This document shows positions 24,051 to 32,479 of a stretch of DNA of 64,000 bases, in pieces; the stretch's first letter is position 1, and the number at the start of each line of letters is the position of its first letter. The position numbers and the translations under genes are program-made. This DNA comes from Pseudodonghicola flavimaris (lineage in GTDB: Bacteria > Pseudomonadota > Alphaproteobacteria > Rhodobacterales > Rhodobacteraceae), in assembly GCF_030164425.1 (NCBI RefSeq), contig NZ_JASNJD010000017.1, positions 1 through 64,000 on the forward strand, in the 5' to 3' direction. The notes under the pieces were generated by a model, which was given only the letters and a program-made list of their open reading frames with translations, did no database searches and was not told where the DNA came from.

Positions 24051-24695
24051 TCAGCCGCGCGGTTCCGTTGTGTCGCCCCCGCCCTGCCCCGGCGCCAGCA
24101 GCCCGCGCTCCGCCTCGTCGAACACCGGCCAGTAAAAGCGCAGCACCGGCGTCGCGCTGCGGCCAAAGGCGGTCAGGGCGCCGCTCAGCATCAGCGCCGC
24201 GGCAAGGGGGTCCATATCGGCGCGGAAAATCCCCCGATCGCGCCCCTTGGCCAGGATCTGGCGGAACCGGTCGGCCCATTGGCCGGTGAACTCGGCGATC
24301 ATCGCCGCCACCGCCGGATTGTCCGGCGCCGCCAGCGCCAGCCGGGCGAAGCAGACGGACAGATCGGGCCGGTCGCGCAGGCTGTCGTGATAGACCTGCG
24401 CCTCCGCCCGCAGCTGGGCGCGCGGGTCGCCGGCCGGATCGGGATCGGGCGGCAGCAGGGCGAGAAAGGCATCGCGGCTGGTCTCTGCCACCAGCGCGAT
24501 CAGCGCCGCCTTGGATTTCACGTGGAAATGCAGGGTGGAGATATTGATCGCCGCCCGCTCTGCCACATCGCGGGTGCGCAGCCCCTCCACCCCCTTCTCG
24601 GCAATGATCCGGCGGGCCGCCTCGGCGATCATCTCGCGCCGCGCCGCCTTGCGCAGATAGGCATGCGGGGTCTCGGGGGAATGCGTGGTGTCCAT
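24051..24695 (-). CDS. TetR-family transcriptional regulator
   Basis: This 214-residue protein has an N-terminal TetR helix-turn-helix (about 18-65; MIAEAARRIIAEKGVEGLRTRDVAERAAINISTLHFHVKSK) and a ligand domain with a C-terminal dimer face (FDEAERGLLAPG). Its ligand is unknown. A perfect 20-bp palindrome lies immediately upstream of its ATG, so autorepression is likely. The palindrome is also about 100 bases from the divergent aroG leader. Confidence 0.9.
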   Translation of the reverse strand: MDTTHSPETPHAYLRKAARREMIAEAARRIIAEKGVEGLRTRDVAERAAINISTLHFHVKSKAALIALVAETSRDAFLALLPPDPDPAGDPRAQLRAEAQVYHDSLRDRPDLSVCFARLALAAPDNPAVAAMIAEFTGQWADRFRQILAKGRDRGIFRADMDPLAAALMLSGALTAFGRSATPVLRFYWPVFDEAERGLLAPGQGGGDTTEPRG

Positions 24696-24696
24696 A

Positions 24697-24716
24697 AATC
24701 AATCATATGATTGATT
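24697..24716. promoter_or_regulatory. Perfect 20-bp palindrome, TetR operator
   Basis: AATCAATCAT followed by its exact reverse complement ATGATTGATT sits 2 bases before the tetR start codon. The length and position are those of a TetR-type operator. Confidence 0.8.
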
Positions 24717-24784
24717 CTTGAGAAATAGCAAGTCCGTTTCCCCCGCCCCCGCGCCAACCCGACCGGCGCCTGGAAATTTCAGGG

Positions 24785-24813
24785 GTGACAGCGGCGCGGA
24801 AATCGCCTATCCG
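24785..24813 (+). promoter_or_regulatory. Candidate promoter of aroG leader
   Basis: GTGACA (24785-24790), 17 bases, then TATCCG (24808-24813). Transcription would begin about at 24820, i.e. at the leader ATG, giving a leaderless or near-leaderless leader peptide as is known for trpL in rhizobia. Confidence 0.4.
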
Positions 24814-24820
24814 GTTTCGC

Positions 24821-24895
24821 ATGTCGAATGCTTGCCCCTTTGCCACCTATTTTTATTGGTTCCGCTCTCTTCAGCGGAGCTGGGTGGCTGTGTAG
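24821..24895 (+). CDS. Aromatic-rich leader peptide of aroG
   Basis: This frame of 24 codons runs from ATG 24821 to TAG 24893-24895. It includes five aromatic codons in a row (YFYWF, about 24848-24862) plus another Phe and Trp. It ends about 33 bases before the terminator stem and 117 bases before aroG. No separate function is expected; ribosome stalling at the aromatic codons would couple charged Phe/Tyr/Trp tRNA levels to aroG transcription. No comparable ribosome site is visible, in line with a leaderless start. The aromatic run is directly visible; its regulatory role is inferred from the hairpins downstream. Confidence 0.7.
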   Translation: MSNACPFATYFYWFRSLQRSWVAV

Positions 24896-24960
24896 CAACG
24901 ACAAAGGCAACACACCGATTTCCCAAGAGCCGCTGGTCCGACCGGCGGCTTTCGTGTTTT
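24872..24960 (+). terminator. Attenuator terminator/antiterminator before aroG
   Basis: The terminator is AGCCGCTGG (24928-24936) with CCGGCGGCT (24942-24950), one G-U pair, loop TCCGA, then a U-rich tail TTTCGTGTTTT. The 5' arm CCGCTG is also complementary to CAGCGG at 24872-24877, inside the leader frame just after the aromatic run. This gives the alternative pairing of an antiterminator: if the ribosome stalls on YFYWF, CAGCGG stays free and traps the terminator arm; if it reads to the stop it covers CAGCGG and the terminator forms. Confidence 0.75.
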
Positions 24961-25012
24961 CCACCCCCCGGTCAGGCCCTCTCAAGACCAAACGCAGAGG
25001 ACACCAAGACCC

Positions 25013-26074
25013 ATGTTGACCCAGACCGAAGACCTGCGCATCGCCGATATTCGGCCGCTGCCCACCCCACAGGATCTGATCCGCGCCCTGCCCCGCGACG
25101 CGGCAGTGACCGAGACGGTGACCCGCGGCCGCGATGCGATCCGGGCGATCTTCGACCGCAGCGACGACCGGCTGCTGGTGATGATCGGGCCCTGCTCGAT
25201 CCACGATCCGGCGGCGGCGCGCGATTACGCCACCCGCCTGGCCGGGCTGCGGCGGCAACTGTCCGACCGGCTGGAAATCGTCATGCGGGTCTATTTCGAG
25301 AAACCGCGCACCACTGTCGGCTGGAAGGGGCTGATCAACGATCCGCATCTGGACGGCAGCTGCCGGATCGATGACGGGCTGCGGATCGCGCGCGAACTGC
25401 TCCTGGACATCAACCGCATGGGGCTGCCGGCGGGGACCGAGTTCCTCGACCCGATCACGCCGCAGTATTTCTCCGACCTGATCACCTGGGGCGCCATCGG
25501 CGCGCGCACCACTGAAAGCCAGATTCACCGCCAGCTCGCGTCCGGCCTGTCCTGCCCGGTGGGCTTCAAGAACGGCACCGACGGCGGCGTCAAGATCGCG
25601 CTCGACGCGATCCAGTCCGCCAGCCAGCCGCATCACTTCCCTGCGGTGACCAAGGACGGCCGCGCCGCCATCGCCCAGACCACCGGCAATGACGATTGCC
25701 ATGTGATTCTGCGCGGCGGCAACGGCACCAATTACGATGCCGCCTCTGTCGCCGCCGTCGCCGAGGCTGCGGCCCGCGCCGGGGTCGATCCGCGGATCGT
25801 CATCGACGCCAGCCATGCCAACAGCGGCAAGGACCCGGCGCGCCAGCCCGCGGTGGTCGCCGATGTGGCCGACCAGCTGCGCACCGGCGATTGCCCGGTG
25901 CGCGGCATGATGATCGAAAGCCATCTGGTCGGCGGTGCGCAGAAGCTGGTGCCGGGTCAGCCGCTCATCTACGGGCAGAGCATCACCGACGGCTGCATTG
26001 GCTGGTCCGAGACCGTCGCAGTGCTGGAGGATCTGGCGGGGGCGGTCGCCTCGCGCCGCCGGGTGGCCGCGTAA
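25013..26074 (+). CDS. aroG: DAHP synthase, class I (AroG/AroF type)
   Basis: This 353-residue TIM-barrel protein has RLLVMIGPCSIHDPAAA, VMRVYFEKPRTTVGWKGLINDPHLDGS, GARTTESQIHRQLASGLS (substrate/feedback region), PVGFKNGTDG and GGNGTNYD. It condenses PEP and erythrose-4-phosphate, the first step to Phe, Tyr and Trp. It is an unlinked single gene, apparently under the aromatic attenuator described above. Whether the enzyme is inhibited by Phe, Tyr or Trp cannot be told from motifs alone. Confidence 0.95.
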   Translation: MLTQTEDLRIADIRPLPTPQDLIRALPRDAAVTETVTRGRDAIRAIFDRSDDRLLVMIGPCSIHDPAAARDYATRLAGLRRQLSDRLEIVMRVYFEKPRTTVGWKGLINDPHLDGSCRIDDGLRIARELLLDINRMGLPAGTEFLDPITPQYFSDLITWGAIGARTTESQIHRQLASGLSCPVGFKNGTDGGVKIALDAIQSASQPHHFPAVTKDGRAAIAQTTGNDDCHVILRGGNGTNYDAASVAAVAEAAARAGVDPRIVIDASHANSGKDPARQPAVVADVADQLRTGDCPVRGMMIESHLVGGAQKLVPGQPLIYGQSITDGCIGWSETVAVLEDLAGAVASRRRVAA

Positions 26075-26151
26075 CCGCCGGCGCGGCCTCCTGTCCCGGG
26101 GCCGCGCCCAAGCCGACCACGGGAGGGGGCGGCGCAACATCGACAGCCGGC

Positions 26152-26191
26152 GCCGCCTTCTTCTCTGTCCAAATACTCTCGCCGAAGGCAT
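26152..26191 (-). repeat. Dispersed intergenic repeat, copy D
   Basis: Read on minus: GCCTTCGGCGAGAGTATTTGGACAGAGAAGAAGGCGGCG. It lies between converging aroG and the rRNA methyltransferase. It belongs to the same family as E (36262-36304) and F (47261-47303). Confidence 0.7.
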
Positions 26192-26284
26192 GGCGCGCAG
26201 CGCCATTCCCCAGCCCGCCATAATCCCCCCCGCAAGCGCCCGCCTCGCAAGCCGTTTTCCTGGGCCGCCAACCGGGCCGGCGGC

Positions 26285-27403
26285 TCAGGAAAGCTGACAG
26301 CGATAGAGCTTCACCTTCAGCCCGCCATGCGCCACCGGCGGCCCCGGCGGATCGAAGGGCAGGTTGCAGGCCTTGGCCAACCCGCCCTCGCTGGTGACCA
26401 GACCGACGCGCCAGCCGGCGAACCGTTCGCGCAGAACGCCCCCGAGGGCGCCGTAAAGACCGTAGAGCAGTTTCTTGTTGCCGATCCGCGCCCCGTAGGG
26501 CGGGTTGATCATCACCAGCCCGGGGGCGCCTTCCGGCGGGGTCAGATCGGCGAAGGGCATCTGGGTGAAACTGCACCACTCGGCCACGCCGGCGCGCGCA
26601 GCATTCTCGCCCGCCATCCGCACCGCGCCGGCGTCGCGGTCCGATCCGTGGAACCGCTGCGCCGGAATGCGGTCCGGCATCGCGGCGCCGGCCCGCATCC
26701 GCTCCCAGGCCGCGGCGTCGAACCCGGCCAGCGTCTCGAAGGCGAAGCTGCGCGACCGTCCCGGGGCCAGACCGGCGGCGATCTCGGCCGCCTCGATCAC
26801 GAAGGTGCCGGAGCCGCACATCGGATCGACCACCACCTCCGCCCCGGTATAGCCGCAGCTGCGCAGGAACAGCGCCGCCATGGATTCGCGCAGCGGCGCC
26901 TTGCCCATCGCCTGCTTGTGACCGCGCTTGTGCAGCGGCTCGCCGCTGCTGTCGATGCTGAGCGTACAGAGGTTGTCCTCGATCCGCAGCATCACCCGCA
27001 GCGCCGCCTCCGGCGAGACCGGCGCGCCCAGTTCCTCGGCAATCGCCTTTTCGACCCGCTGCGCCGCCGCCTTGTGGTGATAGATCTTCGACGCCTTGCA
27101 GGTCGCCTCGACCCGCACCGGAACATCCCAGCGCAGGAACTGGCCCCAGGGAAACCGGCGCGCCCGCTTGTCCAGTTGGGCCAGGTGAAAGGCGCGGAAT
27201 TCGCCCATCCGCACCACCACCCGGGTCGCCCCGCGCAGCCACAGATTGGCGCGCCAGACCTCCGCCCAGCCGCCCCGCAGGGTCACGCCGCCGGGCGTCA
27301 GCCGGGCGTCGGCAAAACCCAGCGCCCGCGCCTCGTCCAGAAGCGCGGGTTCCAGCCCCGGCAGGGCCACCAGAAAGATCTCGAAGTCGGCAGGTTTTTC
27401 CAT
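26285..27403 (-). CDS. THUMP-domain class I SAM-dependent 23S rRNA methyltransferase (RlmL-like)
   Basis: This 372-residue protein has an N-terminal THUMP domain (about 40-160) followed by a Rossmann methyltransferase with GAEVVVDPMCGSGTFVIEAA (SAM motif I, about 190), FHGSDRDAGAV and the catalytic MINPPYGARIG (NPPY, about 295). It corresponds to the N-terminal module of RlmL (m2G2445 of 23S rRNA) found as a stand-alone protein in alphaproteobacteria; the exact nucleotide is inferred. It is a single gene, 44 bases after the amidohydrolase stop on the minus strand. Confidence 0.85.
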   Translation of the reverse strand: MEKPADFEIFLVALPGLEPALLDEARALGFADARLTPGGVTLRGGWAEVWRANLWLRGATRVVVRMGEFRAFHLAQLDKRARRFPWGQFLRWDVPVRVEATCKASKIYHHKAAAQRVEKAIAEELGAPVSPEAALRVMLRIEDNLCTLSIDSSGEPLHKRGHKQAMGKAPLRESMAALFLRSCGYTGAEVVVDPMCGSGTFVIEAAEIAAGLAPGRSRSFAFETLAGFDAAAWERMRAGAAMPDRIPAQRFHGSDRDAGAVRMAGENAARAGVAEWCSFTQMPFADLTPPEGAPGLVMINPPYGARIGNKKLLYGLYGALGGVLRERFAGWRVGLVTSEGGLAKACNLPFDPPGPPVAHGGLKVKLYRCQLS

Positions 27404-27446
27404 CGCGCCTGCTTACCGCGAAGCCGGCGCGACGGCGAGGGGGATT

Positions 27447-29120
27447 TTACCCCTCCGAGGCCTGCCAGACGATCTGACCGTCACAGATGGTCATCGCCGC
27501 CCGGGCCCGATCCACCGCCGCGGCACCCAGCGCCTCCAGATCGCTGTCCATCACCACGATGTCGGCCAGCAGCCCCGGTTTCAGGCTCCCCAGACGATCC
27601 TCGTCAAATCCGGCATAGGCGCCGCCCGCGGTGTAGTAGCTCAGCGCCTCATGCAGCCCGATACGGTTGTCGGGATCGCCCGCCTTATACGGCTGGCGGG
27701 TCATCGCCGCCTTGACGCTGCGCATCGGGTTGATGTCGGCCACCGGCCAGTCGGAAGCGAAGCAGATCGGCACGCCGAGATCGCGCAGCGCCGCCACCGG
27801 GAAGGCATAGGGCCAGCGCGCCTCCCCCACCTTGAGGGTCCAGGGGGTCAGCGGGAAATCCAGCGCCCCCGGCGGATGCGACGGCTGCATCGAATAGACC
27901 ACACCCAGTTCCTTCACCCGCGGGATGTCGTCGGGATGGATCACCTCGATATGTTCGATACGGTGACGGGAATCGCGGGCGCCATTGGCCTCACGCGCGG
28001 CCTGATAGCCGTCGAGCACCCGACGCACCGCCCCGTCGCCGATGGCATGGACCGAGATCTGCAGCCCCCGCTTGTCGGCCTCGACGCAGATGGCCTCGAA
28101 CCGCTCCGCCGAATGCAGCGGCTCCCCCTTCCAGCCCGGCTGATCGGCGTAATCCTCGACCATCACGGCGGTGCCGCTGTCGATCACCCCGTCCATGAAC
28201 ATCTTCACCCGGCCCGAGCGCAGCCTGTCGCTGCTGAACTCCGCCGTCATGCGGCTGGCGATGTCGATCGAGTCAATCGGCGCCGTCTGGTTCATGTGAT
28301 AGGGAATCTCGATCCGGCAGATCAGCTCGCCGCGCTGTTCCAGTTCCCGCAGCAGCTTCAGCTGATAGAGATTGCCATCCATGTTGTGCAGCGAGGTGAA
28401 CCCGAAGGAGGCGCAATAGGTCAGCCCCCGGCGCATCGTCTCCAGATCCTCCTCCCATTGCTCCGGCGTGACCTCGATATCCGGTTCGTTGCCGGTCATC
28501 CCGAGGTTTTCGCGCCCGCCAGTGCTGCGATGGCGCATCACCAGCATATAGGCGTCGAATTCGCGCAGCTCGCCGGTGGCGGTGCCGTCCTCGCCCATCA
28601 CCACCTCGGTGCCGATCACGGTTTCGGCGCCCTCAAGAATGCCCGCCATCTCCATCGCCGCGGTATTGGCCCAGGCGGTGTGATGATCGCCCGAGATCAG
28701 AATCACCGGCCGATCGGCCAGCGCCTGGTCCAGAAGCTGCCGGGTGGTCGCGATCCCGGCGCCGAACAGGTTGTAATCGGCCCCCTTGCAGATCAGCAGC
28801 GCCGCGTCGGGGTTGTCGTCGGCATATTGGCTGAGCGCCGCACGCAGCGCCTCCAGCCCCTGCACCCCGGCCAGCTGCAGCTGGCGCAGCCCCACCGCGC
28901 CGGGGAAGATATGCAGATGCGCCTCGGTCATCCCGGGCAGCACCGTGGCGCCCTTCGCGTCGATGCGCCGGGTCTCCGGCCCGGCCAGGGTGACGATCTC
29001 CGCGGCACTGCCGACGGCAAGCAGGCGATTGCCCGCGACCGCCACTGCCTCGGCGCGCGGGGCGTCGGGATCCATGGTCAAAACCTTGGCGTTCTCGATG
29101 ATCAGGCTGGCGTTCGGCAT
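27447..29120 (-). CDS. Amidohydrolase family 3 (YtcJ-like) metal-dependent hydrolase
   Basis: This 557-residue protein has the composite beta-sandwich/TIM-barrel fold: VLPGMTEAHLHIFPG (metal His pair HxH), YCASFGFTSLHNMDG, ISVHAIGDGAVR and FASDWPVADINPMRS (metal Asp). Members hydrolyse cyclic amides, N-acyl or other C-N bonds; the substrate is unknown. The ATG at 29120 has AGGGAAGGA upstream. It is transcribed away from the ABC transporter/NylB-like cluster, and the shared intergenic region has an FNR-type box and TGATCAAA repeats, so it may be co-regulated with it. Confidence 0.8.
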   Translation of the reverse strand: MPNASLIIENAKVLTMDPDAPRAEAVAVAGNRLLAVGSAAEIVTLAGPETRRIDAKGATVLPGMTEAHLHIFPGAVGLRQLQLAGVQGLEALRAALSQYADDNPDAALLICKGADYNLFGAGIATTRQLLDQALADRPVILISGDHHTAWANTAAMEMAGILEGAETVIGTEVVMGEDGTATGELREFDAYMLVMRHRSTGGRENLGMTGNEPDIEVTPEQWEEDLETMRRGLTYCASFGFTSLHNMDGNLYQLKLLRELEQRGELICRIEIPYHMNQTAPIDSIDIASRMTAEFSSDRLRSGRVKMFMDGVIDSGTAVMVEDYADQPGWKGEPLHSAERFEAICVEADKRGLQISVHAIGDGAVRRVLDGYQAAREANGARDSRHRIEHIEVIHPDDIPRVKELGVVYSMQPSHPPGALDFPLTPWTLKVGEARWPYAFPVAALRDLGVPICFASDWPVADINPMRSVKAAMTRQPYKAGDPDNRIGLHEALSYYTAGGAYAGFDEDRLGSLKPGLLADIVVMDSDLEALGAAAVDRARAAMTICDGQIVWQASEG

Positions 29121-29225
29121 GTGGTTCCTTCCCTGTTTCCGGCCGCGAGAGCGCATAATTTCCCGGCGCTTCCGGCGGTCACCTGACGTCAGATACGGCC
29201 GTGAACAGGGCGCATCTCGATCAAC

Positions 29226-29436
29226 TTGATCAAAAGTTGACCCCCGTCAAATGTCAAGAAAAGCCATGCACATTCACTGTATTTCAGGGCAATATGTGCA
29301 TGATTTTCAGAACTTACATCCCCCCTATCGCATATGATCAAAAACTGAACGCCGGTCAGAAAACTGCGCCCATCGCAGCGGGCGACCCAACAACAGGCTT
29401 GCCAAACCGCTCTCGCCCTGTAGCGTTTGATCAAAA
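29226..29436. promoter_or_regulatory. Divergent control region with Fnr-type box and three TGATCAAAA repeats
   Basis: TTGACCCCCGTCAA (29237-29250) is a perfect TTGAC-N4-GTCAA Fnr-type palindrome. TGATCAAAA occurs at 29227-29235, 29335-29343 and 29428-29436; the last is part of the perfect palindrome TTTGATCAAA. The 365-base spacer is AT-richer than its surroundings and holds no gene. The repeats probably mark a regulator site; their protein is unknown. Confidence 0.45.
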
Positions 29437-29485
29437 TACCTGTGGTTCTGGAGCGAACCACCAAAACGGCTGACGGGGAAAAACA

Positions 29486-30598
29486 ATGCAGCACCAAGCC
29501 CAGCCGATGCCCAGCACCGACAGCGCCGACGATGTCGCTGTCGATGTGGACCGCATCTCAAAGATTTTCCAAGGTGAGGACGAGGTTCGCGCACTCGACG
29601 ACGTCTCTGTCGCGATTCGGCGCAACGAGTTCTTCACCCTGCTCGGCCCCTCGGGCTGCGGCAAGACCACGCTTCTGCGGGTGATTGCCGGTTTCGAACC
29701 GCCGACCATGGGCGCGCTCAGGCTGGGCGGGCGCGATATCTCGCGGCTGCCGCCGAACAAGCGACCGATCAACACGGTGTTCCAGAACTACGCGCTGTTC
29801 CCGCATATGAGCGTAGCCAACAACATCGCCTTCGGGCTGGAAATGCTGGGCAAGCCAAAGGGCGAGATCCAGACGATCGTCTACGACATGCTCAAACTGG
29901 TGCAGATGGAGCATCTGAAGGCGCGCCGCACCTCGGAAATCTCCGGCGGGCAGCAGCAGCGTGTGGCTTTGGCCCGGGCGCTGGCCCCGAAGCCGGAAGT
30001 GCTGCTGCTGGACGAACCGCTCAGCGCGCTGGACCTCAAGCTGCGCAAGGAAATGCAGATCGAGCTGAAGCGGCTGCAGCATGAGACCGGGATCACCTTC
30101 ATCTTCGTGACTCACGATCAGGAAGAAGCGCTGACCATGTCCGACCGCATCGCGGTGATGAACGCGGGCAAGATCCTGCAGGTCGGCAGCCCGCGCGACA
30201 TCTACGAACGGCCCGCCGAACGCTTCGTCGCCAACTTCATCGGCGAGTCGAACTTCCTCGACGCGACGCTGAACGGCCATACCGTGACACTGAAGGCCGG
30301 TGGCCGATTCCAGGCCAGCCCGCCCGCCGGTGTCGCCGATGGCGCCGTCAGCGTGCTGGTCCGCCCCGAACACGGCCAGGTCCGCATGGGCGAGGCCGCC
30401 GAGGGCGAACTGGCCGCCACCATCGACACTGTGGTCTATTCCGGCGAGGCGACGACGGTTCACCTGCGGCTGACCACCGGGGAGCTGTTCAAGGCGAAGA
30501 TGCCGAACACCCCGAGCGAGGATGGCCGCAGCATCGAACAGGGGGCTGCCGCCGCGCTGAGCATCGCGCCCGGGGCCGTCACCGTGCTGAAGGACTGA
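29486..30598 (+). CDS. ABC transporter ATP-binding protein, spermidine/putrescine (PotA-like) family
   Basis: This 370-residue protein has Walker A ([13 protein letters not shown], about 53), the Q-loop, the signature SGGQQQR, Walker B ([11 protein letters not shown]) and the H-loop THDQEEA, followed by a TOBE domain (about 285-370). It energises uptake at the inner face of the membrane. The start at 29486 follows GGGGAA. It leads an operon of two permeases, a binding protein, a NylB-like hydrolase and an amidase. The substrate is likely a polyamine-like or amide compound, inferred from neighbours. Confidence 0.9.
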   Translation: MQHQAQPMPSTDSADDVAVDVDRISKIFQGEDEVRALDDVSVAIRRNEFFTLLGPSGCGKTTLLRVIAGFEPPTMGALRLGGRDISRLPPNKRPINTVFQNYALFPHMSVANNIAFGLEMLGKPKGEIQTIVYDMLKLVQMEHLKARRTSEISGGQQQRVALARALAPKPEVLLLDEPLSALDLKLRKEMQIELKRLQHETGITFIFVTHDQEEALTMSDRIAVMNAGKILQVGSPRDIYERPAERFVANFIGESNFLDATLNGHTVTLKAGGRFQASPPAGVADGAVSVLVRPEHGQVRMGEAAEGELAATIDTVVYSGEATTVHLRLTTGELFKAKMPNTPSEDGRSIEQGAAAALSIAPGAVTVLKD

Positions 30599-30603
30599 TC
30601 CAG

Positions 30604-31578
30604 ATGCCCGAGACCCCCGCCCCCGCCTCCGCAACAGCCGATGCCCCGGTGCCCGGCGGTCTGATCCGCGGCGAACTGGAACGCGAGCTGGAACAGACCG
30701 ATAACCGGACCCGCTGGCTGCTGTCGCTACCGGCAATCCTGATCATCCTCTTCTTCGCCGCCGCGCCGCTGCTGGTCATGGTGGTCTATTCCTTCCTGAC
30801 GCCCGGCGACTACGGCAACGTCAAGTGGATTTTCTCCACCGAAGGCTGGGTCAATGTGATCCTGCAGCGCGATATCTTCGACGACACGCTGATCTGGGCA
30901 GATGCCCATCTGTCGATCTTCTGGCGCTCGGTGAAACTGTCGATCGTCACCACGCTGCTGACGCTGATCTTCGGCGTGCCGACCGCCTGGTTCGTCGCCA
31001 CCCGCCCCAAGGGCAAGCGCGAATTCTGGCTGTTCCTGGTCACGGTGCCGTTCTGGACCAACCTGCTGGTGCGCACCATCGCCATTCAGGAACTGATCCG
31101 CGCCGAGGGCGTGATCAACAACTTGCTGATGGCGCTGCATATCGTCGATCAGCCGATCCAGATGATGTTCACCGATTTCGCCATCGGCTTCGGCATGACC
31201 TATGTCTACCTGCCGCTGATGGTGCTGCCGGTCTATGCCGCGGTCGACAAGCTGGATTTCCGCCTGGTCGAGGCGGCGCATGATCTCTACGCCGGGCGCT
31301 GGACCGCGTTTCGCCGGGTGATCCTGCCGATGATCAAGCCCGGCATCATCGCCGGCTCGATCCTGGTCTTCATCCCCTGTCTCGGCGCCTATGTGACGCC
31401 GCGGGTGCTGGGCGGCGGCAAGAACCTGATGTTCGGCAACCTGATCGAGCTGCAGTTCGGCGCCGGCCGCAACTGGCCGCTGGGGGCGGCCCTGTCCTTC
31501 ACCCTGATGGCCATCGTCATGGTCGCGCTGATCTACTATGTGCGCCTCACCTCGCGCGAGGAGAAAACCGATGTCTGA
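30604..31578 (+). CDS. ABC transporter permease, PotB-like
   Basis: This 324-residue inner-membrane protein has about six transmembrane helices and the EAA-like loop EAAHDLYAGRWTAFRRVILPMIKPGIIAG (about 225). A hydrophilic N-terminal tail of about 40 residues precedes the first helix (LLSLPAILIILFFAAAPLLVMVVYSF). The ATG follows the ATPase stop by 5 bases. With the second permease it forms the channel. Confidence 0.9.
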   Translation: MPETPAPASATADAPVPGGLIRGELERELEQTDNRTRWLLSLPAILIILFFAAAPLLVMVVYSFLTPGDYGNVKWIFSTEGWVNVILQRDIFDDTLIWADAHLSIFWRSVKLSIVTTLLTLIFGVPTAWFVATRPKGKREFWLFLVTVPFWTNLLVRTIAIQELIRAEGVINNLLMALHIVDQPIQMMFTDFAIGFGMTYVYLPLMVLPVYAAVDKLDFRLVEAAHDLYAGRWTAFRRVILPMIKPGIIAGSILVFIPCLGAYVTPRVLGGGKNLMFGNLIELQFGAGRNWPLGAALSFTLMAIVMVALIYYVRLTSREEKTDV

Positions 31579-32398
31579 CACCGCCCTGCCCCGTCACAGC
31601 TCGCGCGGCTATTCGGTCCGCTCCCTGCCCGGTTTCGCGGTCATCGCCCTGTTCACCATCTTCGCGCTCTATGCGCCGATCCTGATCCTGGTGGCCTATT
31701 CCTTCAACGCCGGCAACTCGCTGGCGATCTGGGAGGGATTCTCGCTGAAATGGTACGCCCAGGCGGCCCAGAACAGCGCCGTGATCGACGCGGCGATCCG
31801 TTCGCTTTATCTGGCGCTCTCCGCCGCCGGCGTCGCCACCGTCGCCGCCACCATGGCGGCGCTGGCCACCACCCGGACCCGCCGGTTCCCCGGCAAGACG
31901 ATGATCTATGCCCTGATCAACCAACCGCTGATGGTGCCGGAGATCGTCACCGCGGTGGCCCTGTTGATCGTCTTCGCCTGGATCAAGGTCGCCACCGGCT
32001 ATACCAGCATGATCTATCTGATCGCCGCCCATACCGCCTTCTGCGTGCCCTTCGCCTATCTGCCGATCCGCGCGCGGCTGGAGACCATGGACTACACGCT
32101 GGAGACCGCCGCCCGCGATCTCTATGCGACGCCGATGCAGGTGTTTATGCGGGTGACGCTGCCGCAGATGTGGCCTGGTATCATCGCCGGCATGATGCTC
32201 GCCTTCGTCATTTCGATGGATGACGTGGTGATTACCGAATTCGTCAAATCCGCCGGCCAGGAAACCATCCCGACCTACATGCTGGGCCAGCTGCGCCGCG
32301 TCGTCACCCCGGAGGTCAATGCGATCTCCACCGTGATCCTCGCCGCCGGTGCGATCCTGGTGTCGCTGTTTTTCTGGCTCAGCCGGGAACGGCGCTGA
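31571..32398 (+). CDS. ABC transporter permease, PotC-like
   Basis: This 275-residue inner-membrane protein has six helices. The EAA-type loop ETAARDLYATPMQVFMRVTLPQMWPGIIAGMMLAF (about 180-212) contacts the ATPase. The start at 31571 overlaps the first permease's stop by 8 bases, so the two are translationally coupled. Confidence 0.9.
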   Translation: MSDTALPRHSSRGYSVRSLPGFAVIALFTIFALYAPILILVAYSFNAGNSLAIWEGFSLKWYAQAAQNSAVIDAAIRSLYLALSAAGVATVAATMAALATTRTRRFPGKTMIYALINQPLMVPEIVTAVALLIVFAWIKVATGYTSMIYLIAAHTAFCVPFAYLPIRARLETMDYTLETAARDLYATPMQVFMRVTLPQMWPGIIAGMMLAFVISMDDVVITEFVKSAGQETIPTYMLGQLRRVVTPEVNAISTVILAAGAILVSLFFWLSRERR

Positions 32399-32479
32399 TA
32401 ATCTGAGTTCAACCGACCAACCGGACATTCAAGAATCCGGGTCAAACAAAAAAGAAACGCAACAAGGAGACATGAAGTC

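Noticed and set aside
24828-25019. 63-codon frame overlapping the aroG leader
   Set aside because: The competing frame starting at 24821 has the aromatic run and a stop placed correctly before the terminator; this one reads through the terminator into aroG.
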